From the NCBI RefSeq assembly GCF_039233145.1, contig NZ_CP136419.1, positions 62,001 through 126,000 on the forward strand: a stretch of DNA of 64,000 bases, read 5' to 3'. Every line of letters begins with the position of its first letter. Positions within the stretch are counted from its first letter, which is position 1. The notes under the pieces were generated by a model. It ran no database searches. It had not been told where the DNA came from and saw only the letters and a list, made by a program, of their open reading frames with translations. The stretch is from Moorella humiferrea. Lineage in GTDB: Bacteria; Bacillota; DSM-521; Neomoorellales; Neomoorellaceae. A program made the translations under genes and the position numbers. Positions 20,885 to 30,526 of the stretch are shown in pieces.

Positions 20885-21540
20885 CTCCCTTCAGGGGGGA
20901 CATCCTTGTTATTTTTACGTCCGAAGGGGAGGTTACGGCAGTAGCGGTTGAGGGTTTCCGTTGCCCGGCGGGTGAAGGTACGGGCTTCTTGAAGGGCCTT
21001 ACCGGCTCCGGCGGCGGTATCCTGCCATTGGATGTTTAGCAGACCGGCAGGCTTTTTTAGCGTTTCTTCGGCCCCGGCCCGGGCTATGATGGCGTCCCTG
21101 CCGCAGGTAACGATTTGCGCAGTTTCCAGGCTTTTACTCCCATGGAGCAAACCGCTTTTAATGTCTAGATAGTAGATCTTGCCGTCCTGGGGGTCGAAGC
21201 GGAAGTCTTCAACGGTTCCCAATACGGTGCCTTCCTCCGTAATCACCCTGGCGCCCAAAATGGGCAGGGGATGCCTGGCCAGGGCCTCCAGTTCGGGCAG
21301 GGAACTTAACTTCACCACGGCACTGGCCTGATCAACGGTAACGGCATGGTTGCCTACGCTTTTGACGTGGTTATAGGGAATTACTGGTTGTTCTTTGAAC
21401 CATCCTTTTCGTTCAACGGTAAAAGCGACGATGGCCAGTTTTTGCGGGTCGATTAAAAGGCGCTTGATCCGTCCCAGCTGATGGCCGTCCGCCAGGCTGA
21501 CTACGGGCATTCCGGTAAGCTTTTTGCTGGTATAAAACAT
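20881..21540 (-). CDS. PRC-barrel domain protein, two repeats
   Basis: A 219-residue protein with two PRC-barrel domains: residues 5-75 ([23 protein letters not shown]) and 82-150 ([20 protein letters not shown]), followed by a helical basic tail. The YlmC/YrrD type of PRC-barrel is common in sporulating Firmicutes and is thought to bind RNA or protein partners. It interrupts the otherwise plus-strand prs - ctc order of Bacillus. RBS GGGAGGTG precedes the ATG. No catalytic motif is visible. Confidence 0.85.
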   Translation of the reverse strand: MFYTSKKLTGMPVVSLADGHQLGRIKRLLIDPQKLAIVAFTVERKGWFKEQPVIPYNHVKSVGNHAVTVDQASAVVKLSSLPELEALARHPLPILGARVITEEGTVLGTVEDFRFDPQDGKIYYLDIKSGLLHGSKSLETAQIVTCGRDAIIARAGAEETLKKPAGLLNIQWQDTAAGAGKALQEARTFTRRATETLNRYCRNLPFGRKNNKDVPPEGS

Positions 21541-21641
21541 CCCTTTTCACCTCCCGGCTTATAACATGCTTATTCATATAATATGGGGTTTATGCTGTTT
21601 CCAGTTGGGCTAAACTTTAAATGCTGAAAGGAGTTGGTAAT

Positions 21642-22259
21642 ATGCAGGTGCAGACAATCAATGCTGAAGTGAGGCCTGACACTGGAAAACAGACGGCCGG
21701 ACGTATGCGGCGGCAGGGTAAGGTGCCGGGTGTTATTTACGGTAAAAAGGTGGGCAACCTTCCCCTGGCAGTTCCCCGCAAAGAGCTGGAAAGGGTTCTG
21801 GACCGGGAAGGCGGGAGTGCCCTGCTTAAAGTAATAATCGGCGGTCAAGGGCAGGCAAGGGAATTCACGGCAATGGTCAGGGAGGTCCAGCGCCATCCCA
21901 TCAAAGGCGAAATTATCCATATCGATTTTCATCAAATTTCCCTGGACGAAGAGATTAGGGCCACCGTCCCCATCGTTTTGGAAGGAGAGGCTCGGGGTGT
22001 TCGAAACGGCGGCATCCTCCAGTACGGCCTGCGGGAGGTAGAAGTGGAGGCCCTTCCTGCCGACTTGCCGGAAACCCTTACGATAGACATCAGCGACCTG
22101 GATGTTGGCGAACACTTATCGGTTGCCGATATTAAAGCGCCGCGGGGGGTAAAAATCCTTACCGAACCCGACGCCGTAATTGCCACCATAGTGAGCACCC
22201 GGGCCGTAGAAGCGGAAGAAGACGCGGCGCCTGATGGAGAAACGCAGGCTGCAGAATAG
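21642..22259 (+). CDS. rplY: 50S ribosomal protein L25 / general stress protein Ctc
   Basis: A 205-residue CTC-type L25: N-terminal 5S rRNA-binding domain (VPGVIYGKK, FHQISLDEEIRATVPI) plus the C-terminal TL5 beta-domain (GILQYGLREVEVEALPADLP, LSVADIKAPRGVKIL), ending in an acidic tail. ATG 21642 has AAAGGAG upstream; a 7-codon longer frame exists. Its place between prs and pth matches ctc in Bacillus. Confidence 0.95.
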   Translation: MQVQTINAEVRPDTGKQTAGRMRRQGKVPGVIYGKKVGNLPLAVPRKELERVLDREGGSALLKVIIGGQGQAREFTAMVREVQRHPIKGEIIHIDFHQISLDEEIRATVPIVLEGEARGVRNGGILQYGLREVEVEALPADLPETLTIDISDLDVGEHLSVADIKAPRGVKILTEPDAVIATIVSTRAVEAEEDAAPDGETQAAE

Positions 22260-22287
22260 AGAAACATACGGTTTTGGAGGCGCTGAT

Positions 22288-22863
22288 TTGCCTGTGCAGA
22301 TGGTTGTGGGCCTGGGCAATCCCGGGCCCCAGTATGAGGCAACCCGCCATAACGCCGGTTTCATGGCGGTCGATCTCCTTGCCGACGAATTAGGAATCGC
22401 ATTTAAGACAGACAAGCACCGGGCCCTGGTCGGTGGGGGAAACGTTGCTGGCAGGGAGGTTCTCCTGGTTAAACCCCTTACTTATATGAACAACAGCGGC
22501 GAGGCCGTGGCGCCTTTGGTCCGGTGGTACGGCATCATTCCGGAGGAGTTGATAGTTGTCCACGACGATCTGGATCTGTCTCTGGGAATGATGCGTATCA
22601 GGGCTAAGGGGAGCTCGGGCGGCCATCGCGGTTTACAATCAATCATCGCCGCCCTGGGGACAACAGCCGTACCCAGGTTAAAGATAGGTATCGGCCGGCC
22701 GCCGGCTGGGCAAGATGTAGTTGATTATGTCCTGCAGCCCTTCAGCAGGGATGAATGGTCCCTGGTGGCTCCCGCCCTCCGGCGGGCGGCAGCAGCCCTT
22801 CGTTTTCTCCTGGAAGGCGGAACTTTAGAAGAGGGCATGAATCTTTTTAACCGCAGATTATGA
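22288..22863 (+). CDS. pth: Peptidyl-tRNA hydrolase
   Basis: A 191-residue Pth that frees tRNA from stalled peptidyl-tRNA. Visible: VVGLGNPGPQYEATRHNAGF with the catalytic His, KPLTYMNNSGEAV, the catalytic Asp in VHDDLDL and GSSGGHRGLQSII. TTG 22288 is chosen for GGAGG seven bases upstream; the frame is open to 22234 but would overlap rplY. Its stop overlaps the start of the next gene (ATGA). Confidence 0.96.
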   Translation: MPVQMVVGLGNPGPQYEATRHNAGFMAVDLLADELGIAFKTDKHRALVGGGNVAGREVLLVKPLTYMNNSGEAVAPLVRWYGIIPEELIVVHDDLDLSLGMMRIRAKGSSGGHRGLQSIIAALGTTAVPRLKIGIGRPPAGQDVVDYVLQPFSRDEWSLVAPALRRAAAALRFLLEGGTLEEGMNLFNRRL

Positions 22864-23285
22864 TCTTTTGGCAAACCTTTGCGGCTGGTTTTCTTGCCGC
22901 CGGGACGGCATTGGTGGTAAACAATCTTCTTCTACGGCTGGGTCCGGGAGGAAGACCCGTTCTTGCTTTTTTAGGCCCATTAGGAGAAGAGGCGTTAAAA
23001 ACCGCTTTATCTTTTATGACGGGAGCCCCCCTGGCCGGCGTACATTTTGTTTTCGGCTGCGTCGAAGCCTGCTGGGAGCTTACCGGATCTTTACGTTCAG
23101 GCAGGGGCAGTTATTTAAAACCCGCCCTGGCCGCGGTGGCGGGGCATACCCTTTTCGGCCTGGCGGCCTCTGCGGTTTTGGCCGCAACCTCTAGACCTGA
23201 AGGGGCCCTGGTGGGGAGCGTCCTCGTCCACATGGCCTGGAACAGGTTTATTTTATCCCTGCATTATTTTGGGCGAAAACTATAA
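22860..23285 (+). CDS. PrsW-like integral membrane protease candidate
   Basis: A 141-residue protein with about four hydrophobic segments. It carries, in order, GPLGEEALKTALS (EE-x2-K), VHFVFGCVEACWE (second Glu motif), AGHTLFGLAAS and LVHMAWNRF (two intramembrane His). This order matches the PrsW / glutamic intramembrane protease pattern, though I cannot check the alignment and the protein is shorter than typical PrsW. It overlaps pth by 4 bases (ATGA) and so is translationally coupled to it. In Bacillus this slot holds fin, an anti-sigma gene; this protein has no similarity to Fin. PrsW proteins cleave anti-sigma factors, but a target here is unknown. Confidence 0.55.
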   Translation: MIFWQTFAAGFLAAGTALVVNNLLLRLGPGGRPVLAFLGPLGEEALKTALSFMTGAPLAGVHFVFGCVEACWELTGSLRSGRGSYLKPALAAVAGHTLFGLAASAVLAATSRPEGALVGSVLVHMAWNRFILSLHYFGRKL

Positions 23286-23288
23286 ACC

Positions 23289-23318
23289 TTGACTTATTTC
23301 CGGGGAACAGAATATAAT
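23289..23318 (+). promoter_or_regulatory. Sigma-A promoter upstream of mfd
   Basis: TTGACT (23289-23294), 18-base spacer, TATAAT (23313-23318). Transcription would start near 23325, upstream of the terminator-like hairpin at 23345. Confidence 0.75.
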
Positions 23319-23344
23319 AATAGCAGGAATGAAAGTTAGAAAAT

Positions 23345-23372
23345 AAAAGGCCCTGGGAAAGGGCCTTTTATT
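23345..23372 (+). terminator. Terminator or attenuator in the mfd leader
   Basis: 10-bp stem (AAAAGGCCCT/AGGGCCTTTT) with a GGGAA loop and a T-rich tail. It lies downstream of the 23289 promoter and 55 bases before mfd. It could end the pth operon, but it would also stop the mfd transcript unless read-through is controlled. A five-codon frame (ATG at 23329, stop at 23344) with AGCAGGA upstream lies between promoter and hairpin. Confidence 0.75.
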
Positions 23373-23426
23373 AATAGGTAGGGGCTTGTATTTAGGGTGC
23401 TAATTGGCAATTGGAGTGTAAGATAA

Positions 23427-26400
23427 ATGTATAATCATTATGGTATATTGCAAATTGTCAGAGAAAGTTCCCAATTTCACAGCATAATTAAAGGTTTGGA
23501 GCAGGGTTTGGCGGAGCAGCAGCTCTACGGCCTGCCGGAAGGATTAAAGGGGGTATGGCTGGCGGCCCTGCTTGCGGACTGTCGTCCCGTTGTTTGTGTA
23601 ACGGCGGGTAGCGATGAAGCGGGGAAGCTGGCAGCCGATATTACCTCTTTCTTGACGGCGGCCAGGGTTGACTATTTTCCGGCGCGGGAACTTCTGCCCC
23701 TCGAAGTCTATACCCACAGTCCCGAACTTTCTGACCAGCGTTTACATGTTTTGCACCATGTCCTTACGGGAAAAATCGAGCTGGTGATTGTACCGGTAGA
23801 CGCCCTTTTGCAGAAATTGCCGCCGCCTGAAACCCTAAAAGACGCCCTCATATCGTTGGAAGTCGGACAGACCATCAACCGCGAGGTTCTTTTGGAAAAA
23901 TTAGTTTCCCTGGGCTACCGGCGGCAAGAGGTAGTAAGTGCGCCCGGCCATATGGCCGTACGGGGCGGCGTTATTGACGTTTATCCGGTGGGTTCTGCCG
24001 AGCCGGTGCGTCTGGAATTATTCGGCGACGAAATAGACTCTTTACGTTTCTTTAATCCGGAAACACAGCTTTCGGTAGCGGAGACGCGCTCCGTAACTAT
24101 AGGTCCCGCCCGCGAGGTTTTGCCTCCGGCCGATATAGAACCTGGGATGGCCACTCTTAAGGCGGAATTTGAGGAAGTCCATGCTGCCTTACGCCGCCGC
24201 CAGCCCCAGGCGGCCCGGGAATTAAAGCAAAGGTTTGAGAAAATGGCAGAGCGCCTGGAAATGGGCGACTGGCCTGAAGGCATAGAACAGCTTCAGGCGG
24301 CTTTTTATCCGCGCCTGGCCACCCTTTTCGACTACTTTCCCCGGACCCCGCTGTTGGTTTTCGACGACCCGGCGCGCATTTTTGAAGAAATACAACGGCG
24401 AGAGCAACAGCGCCTGGGTATTTTTACGGAGATGTTGACCGGTGGCATGGCCCTGCCCCTACAGGGGCAGGCCTATATGGAAGGCCACGAGCTGGTGCAT
24501 CTTTTTAGTCGTTACCAGCGCCTTTATTTTTCCATTTTACCCAGGCGGGCACCGGGTACCAGCCCTCGTCAGCTCCTGGGTGTTACGGCACAGCCCGTTC
24601 CGGCTTTTCAAGGGCGAATGCATCTTTTGCTGGATGAGCTGAGTCGCTGGCGGCGCCAGGGCTATCGCATAATTTTTATGGTTCCCGAACCGGAACGCAT
24701 GGCGGGCCTGCGCCAGGCCCTGTCCGAGGGGAACATCATGAGCCAGAACGTCAACGACGTGGCCACTGTTCCGGAAAAGGGCCAGGTACTTTTTGTTACC
24801 GGGCGCCTGCATCAGGGTTTTACCTGGCCGGAGATGGGTCTGGCCGTCCTGGGCGATGCGGAGATTTACGGTGGGGTAAAGAGGCCAAGGCGAGTCAAGC
24901 CGGCCGGAGAAGGGACGAAAATAACCTCTTTCCAGGATCTTCGGGAAGGTGATTACGTCGTTCACGTCCATCACGGCATTGGACGCTATCTGGGATTAAA
25001 GCAGCTGGAAGTAGGCGGGGTTAAGAAGGATTATCTCCTCATTCAATACGCCGGTCAGGACCGTCTTTACGTACCCGTCGAACAAATCTCCCTGGTGCAA
25101 AAGTATGTGGGTGCCGAGGGTCATGTTCCCCGTCTGTACCGCCTGGGAGGTAATGAATGGCATAAAGTTAAAAGCCGCGTTCAGGAAGCAGTCCAGGCCA
25201 TGGCCGAAGAATTACTGGATATTTACGCTAAAAGGGAGGCCATGCCGGGTTATGCCTTTTCCCCTGATACCCCCTGGCAGCGGGAATTTGAAGAGGCTTT
25301 TCCTTATACTGAGACGCCGGACCAGCTCAAAGCCATCGCTGAGGTCAAGGCCGACATGGAACAGCCCCGGCCCATGGATCGCCTGCTGTGCGGGGACGTT
25401 GGGTACGGCAAGACCGAGGTGGCCATGCGGGCGGCTTTTAAAGCCGTCATGGACGGCAAGCAGGTAGCCGTACTGGTGCCGACGACCATCCTCGCCCAGC
25501 AGCACTACAACACCTTTAAAGGGCGTTTTGAAAATTTTCCTGTGAAAATAGCCGTATTAAGCCGCTTTTCCTCACCCGCTGAGCAGAAAAGGGTGATCAA
25601 GGCCTTAAAGAAGGGCGAAATAGATATTATCATCGGTACCCACCGTTTACTGTCCAAAGACGTTGCCTTTAAGGATTTAGGCCTGGTAATTATTGATGAA
25701 GAGCAGCGCTTCGGTGTGGCCCACAAAGAAAAATTGAAAAAACTGCGTTACAGCGTCGACGTTCTCACCATGACGGCCACTCCCATCCCCCGCACCTTGC
25801 ATATGGCCCTGGCCGGGGTCCGCAACATGAGCCTTATCGAGACGCCGCCGGAAGACCGCTTTCCTGTCCAGACCTATGTGGTGGAGTACAGCCCGGAGCT
25901 GGTACGCGAGGCCATTCGGCGGGAACTGGACCGTGGTGGTCAGGTATATTTTGTTCACAACAGGGTAATGGACATCGATCGTTTTGCCTACCACGTCCAG
26001 CAATTGGTGCCGGAGGCCAGGGTGGCGGTGGCCCACGGCCAGATGGAGGAAAGGGAACTGGAAAGGGTCATGCTTGATTTTATCGAGGGGCGTTACGACG
26101 TTCTTGTTTGTACTACCATTGTAGAAAACGGCCTTGATATTCCCAACGTCAACACCCTGATCGTCGATGAGAGCGACTGCTTTGGCCTGGCCCAACTATA
26201 CCAGCTCCGGGGGCGTGTAGGCCGCAGCAGCCGTTTGGCATACGCCTACTTTACCTACCGTCCGGATAAGGTTTTGGGAGAGGTGGCCGAAAAGCGTTTG
26301 GCGGCCATAAGGGAATTTACGGCCCTCGGTTCGGGATATAAAATCGCCCTGAGGGATCTTCAGATACGGGGAGCGGGCAACCTTCTAGGGCCGGAACAGC

Positions 26401-26978
26401 ATGGTCATATGCTTGCCGTAGGCTTTGACCTTTATTGCCAATTATTAGAAGAAGCGGTCCAAAAATTAAAACGCCAGCGCGGCGAGATTTTGCTCCAGGA
26501 AAAAGAAGGGCCTCCTCCTGCGTCAGTAGAACTACATGTAGATACTTTCTTAAGCGACGACTATATTCCCGACGATGCTTTAAAAATGGAATTTTATCAA
26601 CGCCTGATGGCGGCCGGGGATTTATCCCAGGTCGAGGCCATTGCCGAGGAAATGGAAGATCGTTTCGGCAGGCCTCCGGCTGCGGCGGAAAACCTCATCA
26701 GCCTTAGCAGGGTTCGCCTTTTAGCCAGGGAGGTCGGCGTCGCCGGCGTTCACCAGAACGGCCGGGAGGTGGAACTGCATTTCGGCCACACCCATAACTT
26801 GCGGGGAGAAAAGCTGATGCACCTGACCCAACATTTTCCCCGCAAGCTCACATTTTCTTCCGCAGGCGGTTTAACCATCAAGGTGCGGACGGCCGGCCTC
26901 GACCAGCAGGGACTCCTGACCCTGTTAGAGGACGTTTTAACCCGCATTAAATACTTGGTGGCCGAAGCGGCTGGTTAA
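23427..26978 (+). CDS. mfd: Transcription-repair coupling factor
   Basis: A 1183-residue Mfd. It displaces stalled RNA polymerase and recruits UvrA. Domains in order: UvrB-homology N-terminal module (about 1-350, [20 protein letters not shown]), the RNA polymerase-interacting CarD-like domain ([20 protein letters not shown], near 505), the superfamily 2 helicase with Walker [14 protein letters not shown] (about 655) and DEEQ box [10 protein letters not shown] (about 755), the helicase C-terminal half ([31 protein letters not shown]) and the C-terminal TRCF domain. Full length, no missing motif. ATG with GGAGTG upstream. Confidence 0.97.
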   Translation: MYNHYGILQIVRESSQFHSIIKGLEQGLAEQQLYGLPEGLKGVWLAALLADCRPVVCVTAGSDEAGKLAADITSFLTAARVDYFPARELLPLEVYTHSPELSDQRLHVLHHVLTGKIELVIVPVDALLQKLPPPETLKDALISLEVGQTINREVLLEKLVSLGYRRQEVVSAPGHMAVRGGVIDVYPVGSAEPVRLELFGDEIDSLRFFNPETQLSVAETRSVTIGPAREVLPPADIEPGMATLKAEFEEVHAALRRRQPQAARELKQRFEKMAERLEMGDWPEGIEQLQAAFYPRLATLFDYFPRTPLLVFDDPARIFEEIQRREQQRLGIFTEMLTGGMALPLQGQAYMEGHELVHLFSRYQRLYFSILPRRAPGTSPRQLLGVTAQPVPAFQGRMHLLLDELSRWRRQGYRIIFMVPEPERMAGLRQALSEGNIMSQNVNDVATVPEKGQVLFVTGRLHQGFTWPEMGLAVLGDAEIYGGVKRPRRVKPAGEGTKITSFQDLREGDYVVHVHHGIGRYLGLKQLEVGGVKKDYLLIQYAGQDRLYVPVEQISLVQKYVGAEGHVPRLYRLGGNEWHKVKSRVQEAVQAMAEELLDIYAKREAMPGYAFSPDTPWQREFEEAFPYTETPDQLKAIAEVKADMEQPRPMDRLLCGDVGYGKTEVAMRAAFKAVMDGKQVAVLVPTTILAQQHYNTFKGRFENFPVKIAVLSRFSSPAEQKRVIKALKKGEIDIIIGTHRLLSKDVAFKDLGLVIIDEEQRFGVAHKEKLKKLRYSVDVLTMTATPIPRTLHMALAGVRNMSLIETPPEDRFPVQTYVVEYSPELVREAIRRELDRGGQVYFVHNRVMDIDRFAYHVQQLVPEARVAVAHGQMEERELERVMLDFIEGRYDVLVCTTIVENGLDIPNVNTLIVDESDCFGLAQLYQLRGRVGRSSRLAYAYFTYRPDKVLGEVAEKRLAAIREFTALGSGYKIALRDLQIRGAGNLLGPEQHGHMLAVGFDLYCQLLEEAVQKLKRQRGEILLQEKEGPPPASVELHVDTFLSDDYIPDDALKMEFYQRLMAAGDLSQVEAIAEEMEDRFGRPPAAAENLISLSRVRLLAREVGVAGVHQNGREVELHFGHTHNLRGEKLMHLTQHFPRKLTFSSAGGLTIKVRTAGLDQQGLLTLLEDVLTRIKYLVAEAAG

Positions 26979-26993
26979 AAAGGGGTGGGGAAG

Positions 26994-27866
26994 ATGCCGA
27001 ATGTAAACTGGTATGCCTTGTGGCTTGGTTTAAAGCCGCGCATGCTGATATTCCTTGAAAAGCTTTTTTGGGCGGCGCTTATTGCCCTGGCCGCCCTCGT
27101 TGCCCTCAATCTGGCCACGAGTCTTATTCGCCGCTTTTTTAAGGGCAGGAAGCGGGATCCACATAAAGAAAAAACCCTGGAAACCCTGTTGACGTCGGCG
27201 CTGCGATATCTCGTTTATGCCGTGGCCGTGATGCTGATCCTGGAACAATTTGTAGATATTACTCCCATAATTGCCGGGGCCGGCGTTTTGGGTCTGGCGG
27301 TTGGCTTCGGCGCCCAGAGCCTGGTAAAGGACCTGATTACGGGCTTTTTCATCATTTTTGAAGACCAGTTTCATGTAGGCGATTTTGTAGAAATCAACGG
27401 CCAGGTGTCGGGTACGGTGGAGGAACTGGGGCTGCGCCTGACCACAATCCGGGAATGGAGCGGCAAAAAGTTTTACATCGCCAACAGCGAGATTAAGACG
27501 GTGCGGAATTACAACCGGGAAGAAATGCGGGCCATCGTTACGGCCACCTTTCCCTTTGAAGAGGATCCCCGTAAAATACGGGAGGTACTGGAAGAAGTTT
27601 GCCGCGAGGCGGCATTTGAACTGGCCGATGAACTCATTCAAGGGCCGGACGGCCCGGTGGAGCCACCCCATGTCCATGGTGTCACGGATATTGATAAATC
27701 GGATAAAGGAGGCCAGTTTACCATTACCGCCCTGACCAAGCCGGGTTCTTTGTGGGTGGTGGAGAAAACTTTACGGGAAAAGGTTTGGCAGGCCTGCCGG
27801 GACAACGGTATCCGTCTTGCTTATCCGGCCAGGGTTTATCTCGGCGGTCGCAATAATGAATTCTAG
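26994..27866 (+). CDS. Small-conductance mechanosensitive channel MscS
   Basis: A 290-residue MscS-family channel: three transmembrane segments, the last (TM3) with the glycine/alanine-rich helix PIIAGAGVLGLAVGFGAQSLVKDLITG that lines the pore, then the beta domain (DQFHVGDFVEINGQVSGTVEELGLRLTTIR) and a C-terminal alpha/beta domain. ATG 26994 follows GGGGTGGGGAAG. It protects against hypo-osmotic shock. It is inserted between mfd and spoVT, which are closer in Bacillus. Confidence 0.93.
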   Translation: MPNVNWYALWLGLKPRMLIFLEKLFWAALIALAALVALNLATSLIRRFFKGRKRDPHKEKTLETLLTSALRYLVYAVAVMLILEQFVDITPIIAGAGVLGLAVGFGAQSLVKDLITGFFIIFEDQFHVGDFVEINGQVSGTVEELGLRLTTIREWSGKKFYIANSEIKTVRNYNREEMRAIVTATFPFEEDPRKIREVLEEVCREAAFELADELIQGPDGPVEPPHVHGVTDIDKSDKGGQFTITALTKPGSLWVVEKTLREKVWQACRDNGIRLAYPARVYLGGRNNEF

Positions 27867-27926
27867 TATTTCCCTGGGTGCGGCCTTTTATCCATGGTAC
27901 CAGTTCTAGAAAAGGCAGGGAAAAAA

Positions 27927-27957
27927 TGAATAAACCTTCCGTGCTGATTATATACTA
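27927..27957 (+). promoter_or_regulatory. SigG-type promoter for spoVT
   Basis: TGAATA (27927-27932), 18-base spacer, TATACTA (27951-27957). This closely fits the forespore SigG consensus (TGnATA, 17-18 bases, CATACTA) as known from Bacillus, where spoVT is a SigG target. The predicted leader is about 57 bases. Confidence 0.75.
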
Positions 27958-28020
27958 ACAGTGAAAGCTAATCCTTAGAAAAGGGCACCCTAAAGGAGGG
28001 TAAAGGGGGGATAGACAGCA

Positions 28021-28572
28021 GTGAAAGCGACAGGCATTGTACGACGCATTGACGATCTAGGACGCGTGGTAATACCCAAGGAAATCAGGCGCACCCTGCG
28101 GATTCGCGAAGGTGATCCCTTGGAAATCTTCGTCGACCGCGAAGGCGAAGTAATTTTAAAAAAATATTCGCCCATTGGTGAGCTTGGAGATTTTGCCAAG
28201 GAATACGCCGATTCCCTTCATGAAGCCATCGGGCATATAGCCTGTATTGCCGACCGGGACAATATTATTGCGGTGGCCGGTGCCCCCAAAAAGGAATTCC
28301 TGGATAAGCCCATCGGGCCGGCAGTGGAAAAGGTTATGGAAGAGCGCAAACCCGTGCTCATAAACTCGCCCACAGAAGAATGGTTGCCCATTGACGGAGA
28401 AGGGGAGGCATATAAATTTACGGCTGAGGTTATAGCGCCCATAATTGCCGAAGGCGATCCCATAGGGGCCGTGATTATCTGTTCCCGGGAGCCTGGGGTA
28501 AAAATGGGGGATATGGAACTAAAATTGGCCGAGACGGCGGCGGGTTTTCTGGCCAAACAAATGGAACAATAA
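28021..28572 (+). CDS. spoVT: Stage V sporulation protein T
   Basis: A 183-residue forespore transcription regulator. N-terminal AbrB/MazE-type swapped-hairpin DNA-binding domain (TGIVRRIDDLGRVVIPKEIR, LRIREGDPLEIFVDREGEVIL) and a C-terminal GAF-like domain (residues 60-180). GTG start with GGGGGATAG upstream. SpoVT modulates SigG-dependent genes, and the SigG-type promoter ahead fits that. A terminator follows, so it is a single-gene unit. Confidence 0.96.
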   Translation: MKATGIVRRIDDLGRVVIPKEIRRTLRIREGDPLEIFVDREGEVILKKYSPIGELGDFAKEYADSLHEAIGHIACIADRDNIIAVAGAPKKEFLDKPIGPAVEKVMEERKPVLINSPTEEWLPIDGEGEAYKFTAEVIAPIIAEGDPIGAVIICSREPGVKMGDMELKLAETAAGFLAKQMEQ

Positions 28573-28602
28573 GGCGGCGTAAAGACGCCGCTTTCTTTTT
28601 TT
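28573..28602 (+). terminator. spoVT terminator
   Basis: GCGGCGT/ACGCCGC stem with an AAAG loop and a T-rich tail directly after the stop codon. Confidence 0.88.
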
Positions 28603-28655
28603 CCCGGCGTTGTGGTACAATAATACGGTATACTTTTCCTGTGGAGCTGAGAACA

Positions 28656-30128
28656 ATGTCGGGCGGAATAGTAATTGCCGGTATGGGGCCCGGGGATCCG
28701 GCCCAGGTGCCGCCGGCGCTTATGAAAATATTACAGGAAGTAGATAGGATTTTTTTAAGGACGGAGCGACATCCGGCGGTGTCGGCTTTAAAAGAAGGCG
28801 GTTTTAAGTGGCAGACCTTTGATGCCTTATACGAACACGCCAGAAATTTTGACGAGCTTTACCGCCAGATCGCATCCGTCGTAATCCAGGAAGCCTCAAA
28901 CCTGCGGGTGGCCTATGTCGTGCCGGGGCACCCCATGGTAGCCGAAAAAAGCGTAACCCTTATTTTAGAAAGCGCCCGGCAGGCGGGAATAGATACCCGG
29001 GTAGTTCCGGCCATGAGCTGCCTGGATGCCCTTTATGCCACTTTAAAGTTGGACCCCACCCTGGGATTGACCGTTGTTGACGCCCTGACGTTAAACGTCG
29101 ACGGCCTGGATCCGGGGCTGGGCTTGATTATCACCCAGGTTTACAGTCAGCAGGTTGCTTCAGATACCAAGCTGACCCTTATGGAGCTTTATCCAGACGA
29201 ATACCCGGTGACGGTGGTACGGGGAGCCGGTCTGCCCGAAGGGGAGCGGGTGGAAATCGTGCCCTTGTACGCCCTTGACAGACTGCCCTGGATCGATCAC
29301 CTTACCAGCGTCTATCTACCGCCCTTTATCAAGGGGCGGGAGCGAACCCTTGCCGGGTTAAAGGAGATTATGGCTCGCCTGCGCGGGAAAGAAGGTTGTC
29401 CCTGGGACCGGGAACAGGATCACCACTCTTTAAAACGCTATCTGGTGGAAGAAACCTACGAAGTGCTGGAAGCCATCGAGGCCGCCGACATGCATAAACT
29501 TTGCGAGGAGTTGGGAGACTTACTGCTACAGATAGTCTTTCATGCCCGTTTGGCTGAAGAGCGGGGCGATTTTACCCTGGCCGACTGTCTGGAAACTATA
29601 TGCACCAAAATGCGCCGGCGCCATCCCCACGTTTTTGGTACCATTAGCGTAAATACATCCGGAGAAGTTTTGGCCCGCTGGGATAAGATTAAAATGGCCG
29701 AAAAACAAAAAGATGGTCTGAAGACCCCATCTTTGCTGAGTGTACCGCGGGGACTGCCGGCCCTCTTGAAGGCTTTAAAGGTTCAGGAACAGGCAGCCCG
29801 GGTGGGATTTGACTGGGAAGACGCGGCAGGCGTTTGGTCGAAGGTGGAAGAAGAGCTTGAAGAGCTGAGAGAGGCCGCGAAGGGAGCGGGCGCCGCGGAA
29901 CGGACTGCGGAATTGGGGGATGTATTATTTGCCCTGGTAAATCTGGCCCGCTGGCTCGGGGTTGAGCCTGAGGAGGCCCTGCAGGCCAGTGTTGCCAGAT
30001 TTATGGAACGCTTTCAATACATCGAGGAGAAGGCGCGGCAGAAAGGCTTGGAATTAGAAAAGCTTTCCCTTGCTGAAATGGATAACTTATGGGAAGAGGC
30101 AAAAAAAGTTAAGGAAAATAAGGGTTAA
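28656..30128 (+). CDS. yabN: YabN: tetrapyrrole-methylase-like domain fused to MazG pyrophosphohydrolase
   Basis: A 490-residue fusion. Residues 1-215 form a SAM-dependent methylase-like (TP methylase) domain beginning IVIAGMGPGDPAQVPPAL; from about 245 come two MazG NTP pyrophosphohydrolase units, with the first (CPWDREQDHHSLKRYLVEET) carrying the E-E-x-x-E and E-x-x-D metal sites (EETYEVLEA, ELGDLLLQIVFHARLAEE) and a second (EEELEELREA, ELGDVLFALVNLARW). It probably removes non-canonical nucleoside triphosphates; the methylase domain's role is unknown. ATG 28656 behind GTGGAG. Confidence 0.93.
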   Translation: MSGGIVIAGMGPGDPAQVPPALMKILQEVDRIFLRTERHPAVSALKEGGFKWQTFDALYEHARNFDELYRQIASVVIQEASNLRVAYVVPGHPMVAEKSVTLILESARQAGIDTRVVPAMSCLDALYATLKLDPTLGLTVVDALTLNVDGLDPGLGLIITQVYSQQVASDTKLTLMELYPDEYPVTVVRGAGLPEGERVEIVPLYALDRLPWIDHLTSVYLPPFIKGRERTLAGLKEIMARLRGKEGCPWDREQDHHSLKRYLVEETYEVLEAIEAADMHKLCEELGDLLLQIVFHARLAEERGDFTLADCLETICTKMRRRHPHVFGTISVNTSGEVLARWDKIKMAEKQKDGLKTPSLLSVPRGLPALLKALKVQEQAARVGFDWEDAAGVWSKVEEELEELREAAKGAGAAERTAELGDVLFALVNLARWLGVEPEEALQASVARFMERFQYIEEKARQKGLELEKLSLAEMDNLWEEAKKVKENKG

Positions 30129-30197
30129 TGCAGGAGATTGTTGGATTATAGCGAATTAATGTGAACAAGGGTATACCCGATACAGGAGGGATAACTA

Positions 30198-30473
30198 TTG
30201 AACAAGGTGGATCTAGTGGCCAGCGTGGCGGAAAAGGCCGACCTTACTAAGAAAGAGGCAGAAAAGGTTGTCGGCGCCGTCCTCGCCAGTATCGAAGAAG
30301 CCCTGGCCCAGGGCGATAAGGTGCAGCTTGTCGGTTTTGGCACCTTCGAGGTCAAAGAAAGGGCCGCTCGCGTGGGACGCAACCCGCGCACCGGCGAGGA
30401 AATTAAGATAGCGGCCACGCGGGTGCCGGTATTCAAGCCCGGCAAAGCCTTGAAAGAAGCTGTGGCCAAATAA
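30198..30473 (+). CDS. hup: HU family DNA-binding protein
   Basis: A 91-residue [22 protein letters not shown] at the start, the core [21 protein letters not shown] with the DNA-intercalating Pro arm, and the basic end [14 protein letters not shown] start with AGGAGGG upstream. It compacts DNA as a dimer. Between yabN and rqcP, as in several Clostridia. Confidence 0.96.
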   Translation: MNKVDLVASVAEKADLTKKEAEKVVGAVLASIEEALAQGDKVQLVGFGTFEVKERAARVGRNPRTGEEIKIAATRVPVFKPGKALKEAVAK

Positions 30474-30482
30474 AAGTAAGGG

Positions 30483-30508
30483 AAATCAGGCGCTATGCCT
30501 GATTTTTC
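30483..30508 (+). terminator. hup terminator
   Basis: 9-bp stem AAATCAGGC/GCCTGATTT with a five-base loop and T tail, ten bases after the stop codon. Confidence 0.88.
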
Positions 30509-30526
30509 TATGTGGGGGTTTAAAAA

